NCBI GenBank assembly: GCA_039621445.1 | Contig: CP154956.1 | Coordinates: 85,556,474-85,620,473, forward strand | Direction: 5' to 3' | DNA: 64,000 bases | Origin: Euglena gracilis | Lineage: Eukaryota; Euglenida; Euglenophyceae; Euglenales | Shown: piece after piece, positions 55,107 to 64,000 of the stretch | How the letters are laid out: the number at the start of each line of letters is the position of its first letter | Position numbering within the stretch: the stretch's first letter is position 1 | Position numbers and translations under genes: made by a program | The notes under the pieces: generated by a model | What the model was told of the DNA's origin: nothing | Databases searched by the model: none | What the model saw: the letters and a program-made list of their open reading frames with translations, nothing else

Positions 55107-58100
55107 ATGCCAAGGATCCTGGAGGAGATGGACGAGGACGCAGCAGAGGTGGAGTATGACGTGGCAGAGGAGACGTACGAGCAGACAATCGAGATGTACG
55201 ACGAGGCTGAGCCCGCAGGCGAGGGATACGAGGAAGATATGGCCCCCGAGATGTACCAGGAGGAGATGGGTGTCGGGGATGAAGTCCCGGTGCAAGACCA
55301 GCCCATGCAGGACGAGTATCCCGGGGTGTCGGAGGAGGTGGCGGTGTGGCTGACGAGCCGCATAGACGCCGTGGGCGCCCAAGTCCGCGGAGTGGAAGCG
55401 AGTCTCTGGCAGGTTGTGGCCCAGCTCGACCTCCTGGGCAACCGCACCCGGGAGATGTGGGATGACTGGCCCACCGCGGCGCTGGAGGAGATGGACAAGG
55501 ATATCAAGGCCACGAAGGATGCATCCGCGGCGGCCTATCGGCAAGTGGCGGAGGGGCAAGGCAAGGTCATCGCGCAGTTCACGGAGACCATCCAAGCCCA
55601 GCACGGACGGCTCGAGGGCCAAGTGGCGCAAGCCAAGGCGGCCGCCCGAAAGGCGGCGGATGAGGCGGCCCAAGCAATCGCCGCCCTGCAGGCTGAGCAC
55701 CGATGCCGCGAGGCAGAGGTGCAAGGCCTGACGGCGATGGTGCGTGCCGGCGCCGGCGAGGGTGCGGCCCGGGTGGTGGACCCGGAAACGGCAGTGGAGG
55801 TGGCCCGTCTCCGGGGAACCATGGTGACGCGGGAGGAGCTCGCCACGGTGGTGCGGCAGATGGAGGAGCGACTGCAGCGGATGGAGCTCAACTCCAAGAC
55901 CGAGATCCCGGCGTTGCAGGTGCAGTATTTCAACAAGCTGGCCGACCGGATTTTCGTAGAGTTGGAGGGCAAGTGCAGGGTGTACTTGGAGAAGACCCTC
56001 CGGGAGGTGGACCAAGTGGTGACGGCGCTGTTCAGGAGATCCACATGGCGAAGGAGGAGATCAAGAAGTGGTCTGTCAAGATGTCCGGTTTCCGCCCAGC
56101 TGGGGGACCCCCGGTGTCGTTGGCGGCTCAGACCACGCCACCAACCCGAGGGGCAGCCGATCCCTACCAATCCGCCCCCCAGCCTGCATCGGCGGGGGCG
56201 GCCCGAGCCCTGGCTGAGCGGTCCTCATCGTCAACCACCGCGCGCCCGGCAACGCAAGGGATACGCATGCCGAAATCCGCGTATGCATTTCCCCGGCGAC
56301 CGAGCACCGCAGTCATCCGAGCAAAGCCGCTGTCCGTGTCCCAGCGCCAACCGTCGTCCTGCGCAGTTCAGCGTGCACCATCCCATCCGCAGCCGTCCTG
56401 CACGCAAGTGGAGCAGTCCGCGCTGTCGTCGCATCCGTCTGCAGCGGCATCGCGTCCCCCCAGCACCGCCGCCCCATCAGCGCACCGACCAGCGCAGCAT
56501 CCGGCATCACACCCGCAAGCCGCGACCGCCGCCATGTCCAAGCCGTCAGCACCGGTTCCGGTGCCGGTGGTTGCTGCCCAGTCTGTCCGAGTCCAAGTCC
56601 GACCCGTCTCCCAAGTCTCCGTGCCCGTGTCAAGCCAGCCGCTGGGTGCCGAAGGCACCGATCCGCAGAGTGCCGAAGGCACGGTGTACCAGCAAGTTGT
56701 TCATCCCTACCCATCGCATGCCACACATCAGACACCCGCGGTGGAGTTCGCCACCGGGACGTCTCCCCAGCCAGATGTGCAGCCATCAGCCCACACTGCC
56801 AGCGGGGCCCCGCCGGTAGTGCAGTCCGCCGTGCCGGCTGCGAATGCGGCCACACCGGCGGACCCAGCCAACCCGCCTGCGTCGCGGCTCCGACCGGAGC
56901 TGCGGCTCGTGCGATCCCGCCCGGTGCCGACGAATGCAGCACTGATGCTCCTCATGCGTGCGGGGGCGAGCGTGCTCGCACCCGTGAGAGGAACCGCCAT
57001 CCGAGAAGTCCAAGCAACCACCCTGCCGCTGGGGGCTCCCCAGCTGCAGATCCTGCCACCGCACCTCCTGGATGCGCTCGGGGGGAGGCATCCGGGCCGG
57101 TTCTCGGGTAACGCCGAGGACTGGCCCCAATGGAGGCGGCGGTGGCTCCCCTACCTCCGCGAGGTAGAGGGGATGGTCCCCCTCCTCAGCGAGGCGCAGC
57201 GGGTGGCGCTGCTGCGGAGTACGGTGGACGAGGCGACGGCGTTGCACATCGACCTGATGGTGGAGACCTACCCCGAGATGCCGTTCGAGGAGCTGTGGGC
57301 GAGGCTGGATCTGGAGCTAGGTGGAGACGACCGAGAAGCAAAACGAAGGAAGCTCCGTCACCTCAAGGTGGTGACGCGGGGCAAGCTGACGGAGCGCGAG
57401 AGGCGGGAGTACTTCGCCAATGCCAATGCGCTGGCGATGCAGATCGGGGACATGACGGATGTGGAGCTATCCCGCCTGGTGGTGGACCAGCTGGGGCAGC
57501 CATGGAGGAAGCGGCTGGCCCATGAAGAGGATCGTCGCCGTGATCACGCGGCGCTGGTCCTGGAAGACCTACCGGAGGATGTGACGGTGGAGGAGGCGAC
57601 GGAGATGGTGGTGGAGGAGACGGGCGTCGTGCCGAAGAAAGTGGATCGCCAAGGCAGAAGAATCAAGGTGGTCCCGGCGGATGACGACCACCGGGCGGCC
57701 ATCAAGGCGGTGTACGACCGGCAGAAGCTGTCTGGTGGAGCCATCGTCCGGGTGGCCCCGGACACCGTGGAGGTCACCGCCACCCAAATCAACGACCTCA
57801 TGGTGCGGTGGCTGAGGGTGGACCAGCGAGCCGCCACCATGGGCGACCCCGAGCCGGCCCACCGCAAACCGGCGGCACCCACAAGATGGCATCGGGAAGT
57901 GGATGTCGAAGATGAAGATGACGAGACCGACACCAAGGCCAATCAAGGAGTCCAGGAGGAGTCCAACATCAAGGAAGTCAAGAAGGAAGCGGTGAAGAAA
58001 GAAAAGGAAGGTGAAGCGAAGAAGGTGGACGAGACCAAGGACTCCAACGATGCCCAAGGCTGGGCTGGCCGAGGCAAAGGCAACCAGCAGCCGTGGAGTG

Positions 58101-58237
58101 AAGGATGGACCGGCAAAGGCGAAGGCAGGGGGAAAGATGGTGGAAAGGGCAAAGGCAAGGGTAAGCGGAAAGGCAAAGGCGGTGAGAAAGGTTCCGGCAA
58201 AGGAGAAGCGGCCGGGACGACATCGACGCAGCAATGA
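55107..58237 (+). CDS. Gag (coiled coil, capsid-like, GK-rich tail), one frameshift
   Basis: Structural protein expected to package element RNA. The N-terminal part (ATG 55107, after an in-frame extension from 55050) is acidic, then a long Ala/Gln/Glu-rich probable coiled coil (55500-55720), ending VYLEKTLREVDQVVTALF at about 56034. There the sense continues one base back in another frame (EIHMAKEEIKKWSVKMSGF), open to the stop at 58237. This holds a ~300-residue Ser/Pro/Ala-rich linker, a capsid-like region (57070-57560: GRFSGNAEDWPQWRRRWLPY, then LLSEAQRVALLRSTVDEATA) and a tail rich in GKGKG and GEG at 58060-58235, taking the place of a zinc knuckle. No slippery heptamer is obvious at the shift, so it is probably a mutation. 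Confidence 0.7.
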
Positions 58238-58347
58238 CGGGGCCGTCCAGGTCCCGAGGGGAAGGGCCTGGACCGGCAGTCAACCCCCCAGGCGACATCC
58301 GCACCAGGGACGAGGCTGGTAAGAGCGGTGGAGTATGAAGAAGAAGG

Positions 58348-59275
58348 ATGGTGGCTGGTCCAATGAAAGAGAAGAGGCAGGAAGTCTCCAAAGGAAGGGG
58401 AGTGCTTGCGGCAGGTGTCGTAGGCGAAGCCGACACCATCGTCCCCATCAACATCACCGAGTGTGCCGAATGCGAAGGTGACATCTTCGTCCTCATCAAC
58501 GCGGACGGCACCGGCAATGAAGACATCATCGTCCTCATCAACGCCGACGGCATCGGCAACGAAGACAGCATCGAGATCGATGCTACCAAGATCTACGTCA
58601 TCGCGGTTAACAACACCGACAACATCATCACCGAAGGCATCACCAAGTCTCCACAAAACACCACCACAAGAAAGAAAAGCACCGGCGAAGGAGGTGAAGA
58701 AAGCACCGGCGAAGAAGGAGAAAACAGAGCCGGTGAAGAAGGCGGCGAAGAAAGGGAAGGAAAGATGGGCGCTGGACCTGTTCTCCGGAACGGGCAGTGT
58801 GAGAAGAGCGCTGGAGAAGATGGGCTTCAAGGTGATCAGTGTGGACTGGGATGAGAAGTGGAAGCCAGACATCGTGACCGACGTGAGGAAGTGGAGGTAC
58901 TGGGAGCAGTACGCTCCCGGCTACTTTGAGGTCATCGCGGCGTCCCCGCCCTGTACCGAGTACTCCACAGCCCTCACCACCCGCAAAAAGAGGCTCCGCA
59001 TGGCGGACCCGGTGGTGAAGGCCACGAGGGTGCTGGTGGAGTACTTGGCGCCTACGCGGTGGTGGATTGAAAACCCGAGGTTCGGCTTGCTGCGGTGGCG
59101 ACGAGTCCTGCGCGGAGTGCGGTATGTGGATGTGGACTACTGCCGCTTCGCGGAGTACGGGTATCGCAAGCCGACCCGCTTCTGGGTCAGCGACGCGATG
59201 GCGAAGGAGCTGGACTACGTCATCTGTGGTGGAAAGTGCGGCAGTACGGTGGAAGGACCAGATGGCGTACGATGA
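58348..59275 (+). CDS. Cytosine-5 DNA methyltransferase domain inside a retrotransposon
   Basis: Methylates cytosine C5 in DNA if active. A leader in frame 1 from 58348 contains a near-tandem 39-bp repeat (VLINADGTGNED, VLINADGIGNED); the sense passes to frame 2 near 58640, giving a Lys-rich linker. The enzyme starts at about 58757: motif I LDLFSGTGSV (SAM binding, 58772-58801), motif II VDWD, motif IV ASPPCTEYS with the catalytic Cys at 58952-58954, motif VI WWIENPR with its Glu at 59069-59071, and a motif-VIII-like DYCRFAEYGYRKPTRFW. It is compact (about 170 residues) with no obvious target-recognition domain, like small phage-type enzymes and unlike host DNMT1/3. TGA at 59273 ends it, but the same frame continues into the protease, so a fused polyprotein is likely. 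Confidence 0.8.
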
Positions 59276-60061
59276 CACCGGCTGCAGCTGGGAGGCAGTG
59301 GCGGCGAGCGCAGGTGCACAAGGGAGGAGGCCTACCGCATCCAGGAGGGGGTGGTGCGGTACCTGTGCCTGCGGGAAAAGGCACGGGAAGAAATGGCGGC
59401 GGCGGAGGAGGCGAAGAAGGTGGTGGTGCGGCCGTGGCAGCACCTCCCGAAAAGGCCGTTCACGGTCGATCGGATGGAGCATCGTGGGGGGTGCTACCAG
59501 CTGCTGATGGACGTTCAGGTGGAGGCAGGTGGGATGAAGATCCAGGCGAAGGCCTTGATCGATACGGGGGCGCAGACCTCCCTCGTGAAGAAGGAGCTGT
59601 TCCCGGAGTCGGTGTTCCACGCGGCGGCGAGACCCTTGGTGCTACGCACGGTGAGTGGAGAAGCACTACCCGGAGGACAACGAGAAGCAGAGCTGAAGCT
59701 GTAGTTCGCGGCCCAGACCGACGACGAGGAGCGGAGACCGAGGACGTGGACGACGAAGGTGGTGGCGTACGACGGATGCATCAGCACGGACCTCATTCTT
59801 GGGTATCCGTGGCTCCGGGAGAACCGGCTGGACGTGCAGCCGTGGCGGCTCCACGCGGACCCCAAGTGTATCCTGAGGCGGCGTGGAGACGAAGAGAAGA
59901 AGGAGGAAGATGGCGATGAAGACGAAGACGAGCTGGACGGCTACCTCTCCACGGTGAAGAGGATGCGGCAGCTGACCACGGACGAGTTAGCAGTCCGAGA
60001 GGTGGCGATGATGCTGAAGGAGGCCGAAGAAGCGGCGAAGGCCGTGCGAGTGGTGGTGTAG
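59276..60061 (+). CDS. Retropepsin-like aspartic protease, one internal stop
   Basis: Cuts the polyprotein. Frame 2, directly after the methyltransferase stop. An ATG is available at 59351, but reading from 59276 joins EEAYRIQEGVVRYLCLREKA to the rest. IQAKALIDTGAQTSLVKKEL carries the catalytic DTGA (Asp at 59561-59563), followed by LRTVSGEALPGGQ. A TAG at 59702-59704 splits LKL from FAAQTDDEE. Beyond it, STDLILGYPWLRENRLDV is the conserved ILG-x-PWL region that usually ends gypsy proteases. The acidic tail (EEKKEEDGDEDEDELDGYLS) stops at 60061. Confidence 0.75.
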
Positions 60062-60132
60062 ACAGAAGACGACGTCGACCATCCATTGGCGCGGCAGCTG
60101 CGGACGAGATCATCAACGAGTTCGAAGGCCGG

Positions 60133-61527
60133 GTGTTCCGTGAGCGGGTGTGGCCGTGTCCCCCGGCGCGGGGCACCCATGGGAAGGCGGTGCTGAGGCT
60201 GAAGCCGGGGGCAACTCCGGTGGTGGGCTGGATCATCAACCTCAAGGGCGAGCGGCTGGAGGCGCTGAGGGAGATGGAGCGGGAGTGCCTGGCGGACGGC
60301 AAGCTGGAGGCGGGGCGGGGGCCGTGGAGGGCGGCCGCCTTCCCCATCCGCAAGAAATCGGGCAAGTGGAGACTGGTGTGCGACTACAGCTTGACCAACA
60401 AGATGCTGCAGATGGACTCCTACCCCATACCGCTGACGGAGGACACCGTGAGAGAGCAGGCGAAGTGCGAGATCTTCTCGACGGTGGACCTGCGGGACGC
60501 CTTCCACCAGGTGGCCATGGCGGAGGAAAGCCGACCCATCACCAACATCCACCTCCCCGGCGGCCTCTGGCAGTGGACCGTGGTGCCCCGGGGCATCAAC
60601 GGCGGTCCAGCGCTGCTCCAGAGGGACATCGACGCGACCTGCCGCAACGTCTCCGCCCACACCCACCCCTACTTCGACGACATCCTGCTGGGCACGAGGC
60701 GGCTGCCGGGGTGGACCGACGAGGAGCTGATCCGGCGGCACGCGGCGGATCTGCGCGAGACCCTGCGGGCGCTGGAGGCGGATCGGTGGGTGGCAGATAA
60801 GAAGAAGGCGCAGCTGTTCCGCAAGAGGCCGGAGTTCGTGAAGCACGTGCTGGGGGAGGGCAAGCGCGTGCCCGCGAACGGCAAGCTGGCGGCGGTGCAG
60901 CGGTGGCAACCCCCGGCCAATGTGACGACTTTGCGCGCCTTTCTCGGCCTCTACAACTATTATTCGGGGTATTTACGTATGTACTCCGAGCTGGCCGCCC
61001 TCCTGCAGGAGAAGCTGAAGCTGCCGCGGGATTTGTCCCGGGCGGGCAGCAAGCACCCCATCGGGTGGTCCGCGTCCGAGCTGGAGGCGTTCGAGAAGCT
61101 GGAGGCAGCGCTGGTGGCGGACCTGGAGCTGTGGCACGTAGCCATGAACAAGCCGTTCGTGTTGCGCACGGACGCCTCCGACTATGCAGTGGGCGCCGTG
61201 CTGGAGCAGCTGCCGAAGGTGGAGGGCATCCCCTCAGTGGAAGAGCTCCTGAAGCCCGGGGCGACGGTGGCGGTGGGCTTCATGAGCAGGAAGCTGACGG
61301 AGGGGCAGCGGCTGCGGTGGGACACCCGCGACAAGGAGAGGTACGCGGTGGTGAGCGCTATGGACAAGTGGGGCGGCTGCATCACCGGGCAGAAGGTCCT
61401 GGTCCTGACGGACCACCGGTCCCTGGAGATCTGGTACAAGGAGCACGTCTCCCGGGGATCGGGACCGCAAGGACGGCGGGCGACGTGGCACAGCAAGCTG
61501 AACGAGCACATGGTGGAGGTGGTCTAA
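60133..61527 (+). CDS. Ty3/gypsy reverse transcriptase and RNase H
   Basis: 464 codons in frame 1; the sense begins slightly upstream of the ATG. RT motifs: FPIRKKSGKWRLVCDYSLTN, STVDLRDAFHQVAM (motif A), VVPRGINGGPALLQ (motif B), HPYFDDILLG (catalytic YFDD at residues 180-183) and LRAFLGLYNYYSGYLRMYSE (connection). RNase H: FVLRTDASDYAVGAVLEQ (Asp at residue 347), VGFMSRKLTEGQRLRWDTRD, VLTDHRSLEIW. TAA at 61525 falls where gypsy elements read V-E-V-V-Y-V-P-G, and the same frame goes on with VPGERNEVGDALSRWAYP, so this stop is a point mutation in an otherwise well-kept enzyme. The block resembles the decayed element at 45.6-48.2 kb. Confidence 0.85.
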   Translation: MFRERVWPCPPARGTHGKAVLRLKPGATPVVGWIINLKGERLEALREMERECLADGKLEAGRGPWRAAAFPIRKKSGKWRLVCDYSLTNKMLQMDSYPIPLTEDTVREQAKCEIFSTVDLRDAFHQVAMAEESRPITNIHLPGGLWQWTVVPRGINGGPALLQRDIDATCRNVSAHTHPYFDDILLGTRRLPGWTDEELIRRHAADLRETLRALEADRWVADKKKAQLFRKRPEFVKHVLGEGKRVPANGKLAAVQRWQPPANVTTLRAFLGLYNYYSGYLRMYSELAALLQEKLKLPRDLSRAGSKHPIGWSASELEAFEKLEAALVADLELWHVAMNKPFVLRTDASDYAVGAVLEQLPKVEGIPSVEELLKPGATVAVGFMSRKLTEGQRLRWDTRDKERYAVVSAMDKWGGCITGQKVLVLTDHRSLEIWYKEHVSRGSGPQGRRATWHSKLNEHMVEVV

Positions 61528-62340
61528 GTGCCGGGGGAGAGGAACGAGGTGGGGGACGCGCTGTCGCGGTGGGCGTACCCGGCCAGCCAGGAGTACCGAG
61601 ACTCCTGCTGGCACGGGACGGCAGCGGACGCCGAGGAGATGGAGCAGCAGATCCGAGAGGAGAAGGCCGCGGAGCGCAGCTGCCCCAAGGCAGTACACCA
61701 GGTTGACAGGATGTGCCCCCTCCCGACCGCAAATGCGGCATCCCCATCGCCGCCAGCCGGGACACCAGCAGCCACGGCGGCATCGGCCGGGACACCGTCA
61801 TCGGAGGCGGCGCCCGTCGGAATTCCGGCAGCCGGAAGACCGGCAATCCGACCGCCGCCCCCATCGAACCCCACCGCGCCGGCTGCGACTGCAGCACCGA
61901 CCGTGCGAGCGCCCAGTGCGACAGCGCTGGCATCGCCCTGGCAGCCCGAGCAGCCGCAGCACCCAGCGTTATCCGCGCAGCCCAAGCAGCAGCAGCAGCC
62001 CGCCACACCACGCACTGTGCGGTTTTCTGTACGGCCAGCAGCAGCACCCGCCGTGCGATCCCTGTCCGCCGAGCAGGCACCGTGCGCAGCGATCGCCGTG
62101 ACAACCCGAAGCCAGGCGGCCGCCAAGCCGCCCGGTGTCGCCGTCCCGAAGAAGCCAGCCGAGGGAGCAGTGCCGTCGGCCGGCCTACCCAAGGTGGGGG
62201 GGGCACCCCAGCCCTCCCGTCGTGCTGCCTGTGGCCGCCGCCGTGCCGCCTGTGGCAGCCGCCGATCCGCCAGCTGCAGCCACCCCGGCCGCAGCCACGC
62301 AAGAAGAGGACCAGGACCTGATGGCGATGGACTGGAGTGA
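61528..62340 (+). pseudogene. Tether end and Ala/Pro-rich linker
   Basis: Continues the RT frame after the stop: VPGERNEVGDALSRWAYP closes RNase H. Then about 160 residues rich in Ala, Pro, Thr and Gln link to integrase. Near 62200 a G8 run coincides with a change of sense to frame 2 (VVLPVAAAVPPVAAADPP, EEDQDLMAMDWSEAYEKC), suggesting a slipped homopolymer. Confidence 0.55.
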
Positions 62341-62371
62341 GGCGTATGAGAAGTGCCCAACGTTCAAGTAG

Positions 62372-62945
62372 CCGTGGCAGGCCATCAAGCGCGGCCGGCC
62401 ATGGCCCACCGGCTACCGGAAGGAGGCAGGCAAGCTGGTGAAGGATTCCGTCTTGTGTGTGCCGGATGCTCTGACCGAGCGGGCAATCCCAGAGCAGCAC
62501 CGGGCGTCGGGGCACGTCGGTGGTGAGCGCCTCCTTGATGAGGCCAGCCGGAACTTCCAGTTTGCGGTGCCCTCCCGAGCACGCGAGTTGGCGGGCAAGA
62601 TGCTGGCTGTGTGCGAGTTCTGCCAGGCGTCAGAGCACCCACACCAACCACCATGTGATGTGTTTGGTGAGCGTGGGTCTGTTCCAGATGCCGGAGGTGG
62701 AGGTGGAGGGCGGCAGGCTGGTGAATGTGTTCGCCGCATGCATCGATCGGCACTCCAGCTGGGCGATCGCGACCGTGCACCACACCCGCGGGCTAACGGC
62801 GGAGGCGGTGGCGAAGGCGATGTATGAGCAGTGGGCGCAGTTCGGCGTGCCAAGCGTCATCACGTCGGACCGGAGCCCCCACTTCGTGGGGGCTTGGTGG
62901 AGGGCAATGTGCGCAAGACTGGGGGTGCGCCATGCCTTCTCCCAC
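62372..62945 (+). pseudogene. Integrase, truncated by a LINE
   Basis: Frame 2 after the TAG at 62369: EQHRASGHVGGERLLDEASR...CEFCQASEHPHQ is the HHCC zinc-binding domain (H-x4-H...C-x2-C). The core then reads in frame 0: VSVGLFQMP, CIDRHSSWAIATV, VITSDRSPHFVGAWWRAMC, RLGVRHAFSH. The first catalytic position is Gly (GGT at 62676-62678) where the chromovirus here has Asp (VALDLFKMP). The second Asp is present. The core stops before the Glu because sequence from about 62947 belongs to the next element. Inactive for these two reasons alone. Confidence 0.75.
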
Positions 62946-62946
62946 G

Positions 62947-64000
62947 TCTTGTACGTCGTCATGCGGGTGGATGACAACGATGCTCTTGGCCGTGCCCGCG
63001 ACATCGGCGAGGTCACCCCCGAGAAGCCGGCCGCAAAGAAGCCCCTGCGTGCCGCCTCGGTGGATGGCAGCCGCCATGTCTAGCATGGCATCGTCGGGGG
63101 CTCTTGCCCCCACCGGAGGAGTCCAGGCCCCCGTCCTGCGGATCGGGACCTGGAATATGTCCCACTGGACACCTGCAAAGGTGTCCGCCGTCGCCGCCCT
63201 CGCGTTCGACATCCTCGCCGTCCAAGAAACCCATCTGGCGGCCGTCCTCGTGGAGCGCGCGCACACCACCGTCCGGCACCTCGACCTGCACCTCCATCAC
63301 GGCCGCCCTGCTCCCCCGCTGGCGCACTCCGAGCATGGCCGCTCCGTCGGCGTCGGCTTCCTTTGTCGTCGGGGCCTCCCCGTATCCCCCGTCGTCCCCC
63401 AGTTCCCCGCGTGGTGCCGCCTCTCCCTGATGCGCCGCCTCCATGCTGTCTCCCTGGCCCCCCGCCCGGACCTCCCCCGCGGCCTCCTGCTGCTCTCCGT
63501 CTATGCCCCCCTGCACCGGCAATCCGCCGAACGCGCAGCCTTCGACCTGGCCTTCGAGGAGTTGTCCCACTCCCTCGACATGCAGGTCCCTACTCTCCTT
63601 CTCGGCGACTGGAACGGCTCCGTCCTCCCGTCGCGAGACTATTGCAGCCGCTCCGGCCGCCGACGCCCGCCCTGCCCCCTCCTCTCCCACCTGTCCACCC
63701 TGTTGCTGGAGCACCTGCCCATGACCTTCCGCTCGCCCCTCTCCTCCGGAGCCGTCGCCGCGTCCCGCATCGACCTGATCCTGGCGAACTCCGCTGCCCT
63801 CCCCCTGCTCCGCTCCGCCACGGTCGACGAGGACTTCCGCGATGGCGGACACTCCCCAGCCTTTGTCTCTCTGGCCCTCTCATCCGGCCGCATCGACTGG
63901 TGCCCCCCGCTGCCGCGCCCTCCCCCCCTCCTCTATGGCCCCTCCGCCGACCTCGCCTCCTCTGAGCAGTGGTCCGACCTGCTGCGCCGGTGGACCTCCA
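62947..64000 (+). mobile_element. LINE with AP-type endonuclease, 5' part, running off the window
   Basis: It begins where the integrase similarity stops (after HAFS at about 62945). A short upstream frame ending at the TAG 63081-63083 (ARDIGEVTPEKPAAKK...) may be the end of an ORF1 that overlaps the ORF2 start. The rest of the element lies beyond 64000. Confidence 0.65.
63064..64000 (+). CDS. LINE ORF2 N-terminus: AP-like endonuclease (partial)
   Basis: Nicks target DNA to prime reverse transcription. The frame (mod 3 as 63064) is open to the window end, at least 312 codons, with possible ATGs at 63064, 63076 and 63085. Exonuclease-endonuclease-phosphatase motifs appear in order: LRIGTWNMSHW (Asn), DILAVQETHL (catalytic Glu), LLLSVYAPLH, TLLLGDWNGSV (Asp/Asn), SRIDLILANS (Asp) and FRDGGHSPAFVSL (the terminal D-H pair is represented by GH; the position before His is Gly here). 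RT is expected beyond 64000. GC-rich third positions match the methyltransferase element. It is a different LINE class from the R2-like pair at 35-42 kb. Confidence 0.8.
   Translation, partial: MAAAMSSMASSGALAPTGGVQAPVLRIGTWNMSHWTPAKVSAVAALAFDILAVQETHLAAVLVERAHTTVRHLDLHLHHGRPAPPLAHSEHGRSVGVGFLCRRGLPVSPVVPQFPAWCRLSLMRRLHAVSLAPRPDLPRGLLLLSVYAPLHRQSAERAAFDLAFEELSHSLDMQVPTLLLGDWNGSVLPSRDYCSRSGRRRPPCPLLSHLSTLLLEHLPMTFRSPLSSGAVAASRIDLILANSAALPLLRSATVDEDFRDGGHSPAFVSLALSSGRIDWCPPLPRPPPLLYGPSADLASSEQWSDLLRRWTS

Larger units (their letters stand above)
54492..62946 (+). mobile_element. Ty3/gypsy-like retrotransposon carrying a cytosine DNA methyltransferase
   Basis: Order: primer site, gag, acidic/basic linker, C5-methyltransferase, protease, RT/RNase H, Ala/Pro-rich tether, integrase. 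The methyltransferase sits between gag and protease, and shares frame and GC-rich codon use with its neighbours. Decay: frameshifts near 56034, 58640 and 62200, and stops at 59273-59275, 59702-59704, 61525-61527 and 62369-62371. The integrase is cut at about 62946 by a LINE, so the 3' end and LTR are not in view. Confidence 0.8.

Noticed and set aside
55083-56015. 310-codon minus-strand frame opposite gag
   Set aside because: Leu/His-rich antisense shadow of the GC-rich gag frame; no motif.
56025-56045. Programmed -1 frameshift in gag
   Set aside because: No X-XXY-YYZ heptamer at the point where sense changes frame, and other shifts in the element coincide with ordinary decay.
59273-62371. 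Reassigned stop codons (TAG, TAA and TGA read as sense)
   Set aside because: All three stops occur in the same decayed element along with frameshifts and a lost catalytic residue, while the LINE ORF at 35390 and the endonuclease frame at 63064 use no internal stops. Mutation is simpler.
61382-62515. 377-codon minus-strand frame opposite RNase H and tether
   Set aside because: Antisense shadow of GC-rich Ala/Pro-rich coding sequence.

Overview
This window looks like repeat-dominated nuclear DNA from a eukaryote, most plausibly a protist or alga with a large genome. I see no bacterial gene layout, no ribosomal RNA and no convincing single-copy host gene. Every coding region I can name comes from a mobile element. 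Long homopolymer C/G tracts, microsatellites, foldback elements, LTR and non-LTR retrotransposons and chromoviral integrases point to a eukaryote. The species cannot be fixed from the sequence. Methyltransferase-bearing retrotransposons are known from Symbiodinium dinoflagellates and the streptophyte alga Klebsormidium, which is a hint only.

Layout. 1-12.8 kb: non-coding repeats, comprising a cluster of 20-bp GAATGCGCA..TGCGCATTC palindromes, two blocks of a ~40-bp tandem repeat, a ~200-bp satellite-like array split by a foldback element with 8-bp target duplications, and a 450-bp GTT array. 13.8-35 kb: a graveyard of DNA-transposon-like elements. Two inverted copies (13.9 and 27.4 kb) share GGGGGAGCAC ends and 3-bp duplications. 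At least six short elements are bounded by C8-C12 tracts and TA dinucleotides, and others are near-perfect hairpins. Among them lie two copies of a minus-strand gene (20.5-24.2 and 31.35-32.0 kb) resembling a tyrosine recombinase. Both are broken by insertions whose removal restores the frame. 35.2-42.7 kb: two copies of one non-LTR retrotransposon, tail to tail. The plus copy keeps an intact reverse transcriptase/zinc knuckle/endonuclease-like ORF. The minus copy is frameshifted but keeps its 5' ORF, including a 2A-like ribosome-skipping motif. 42.9-43.5 kb: a 578-bp LTR element whose 32-bp interior is only a primer-binding site and a polypurine tract, and whose LTRs carry tRNA-like A and B boxes. 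45.6-50.2 kb: a decayed, 5'-truncated Ty3/gypsy chromovirus interrupted by a young 1,468-bp TRIM. 50.7-51.75 kb: a minus-strand fragment of another gypsy pol.

54.5-62.95 kb holds the most interesting object: a GC-rich Ty3/gypsy-like retrotransposon with, in order, a tRNA-iMet-type primer-binding site, a coiled-coil gag with capsid and GK-rich tail, a cytosine-5 DNA methyltransferase domain, an aspartic protease, reverse transcriptase/RNase H, an alanine/proline-rich tether and integrase. It carries several single stops and frameshifts, and its integrase is cut by another LINE (62.95 kb to the window end) that encodes an AP-type endonuclease.

Working together: the retrotransposons encode their own gag, protease, reverse transcriptase and integrase. 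The captured methyltransferase could let one of them methylate its own or host DNA. The mini-LTR elements and MITEs encode nothing and must rely on enzymes supplied elsewhere.
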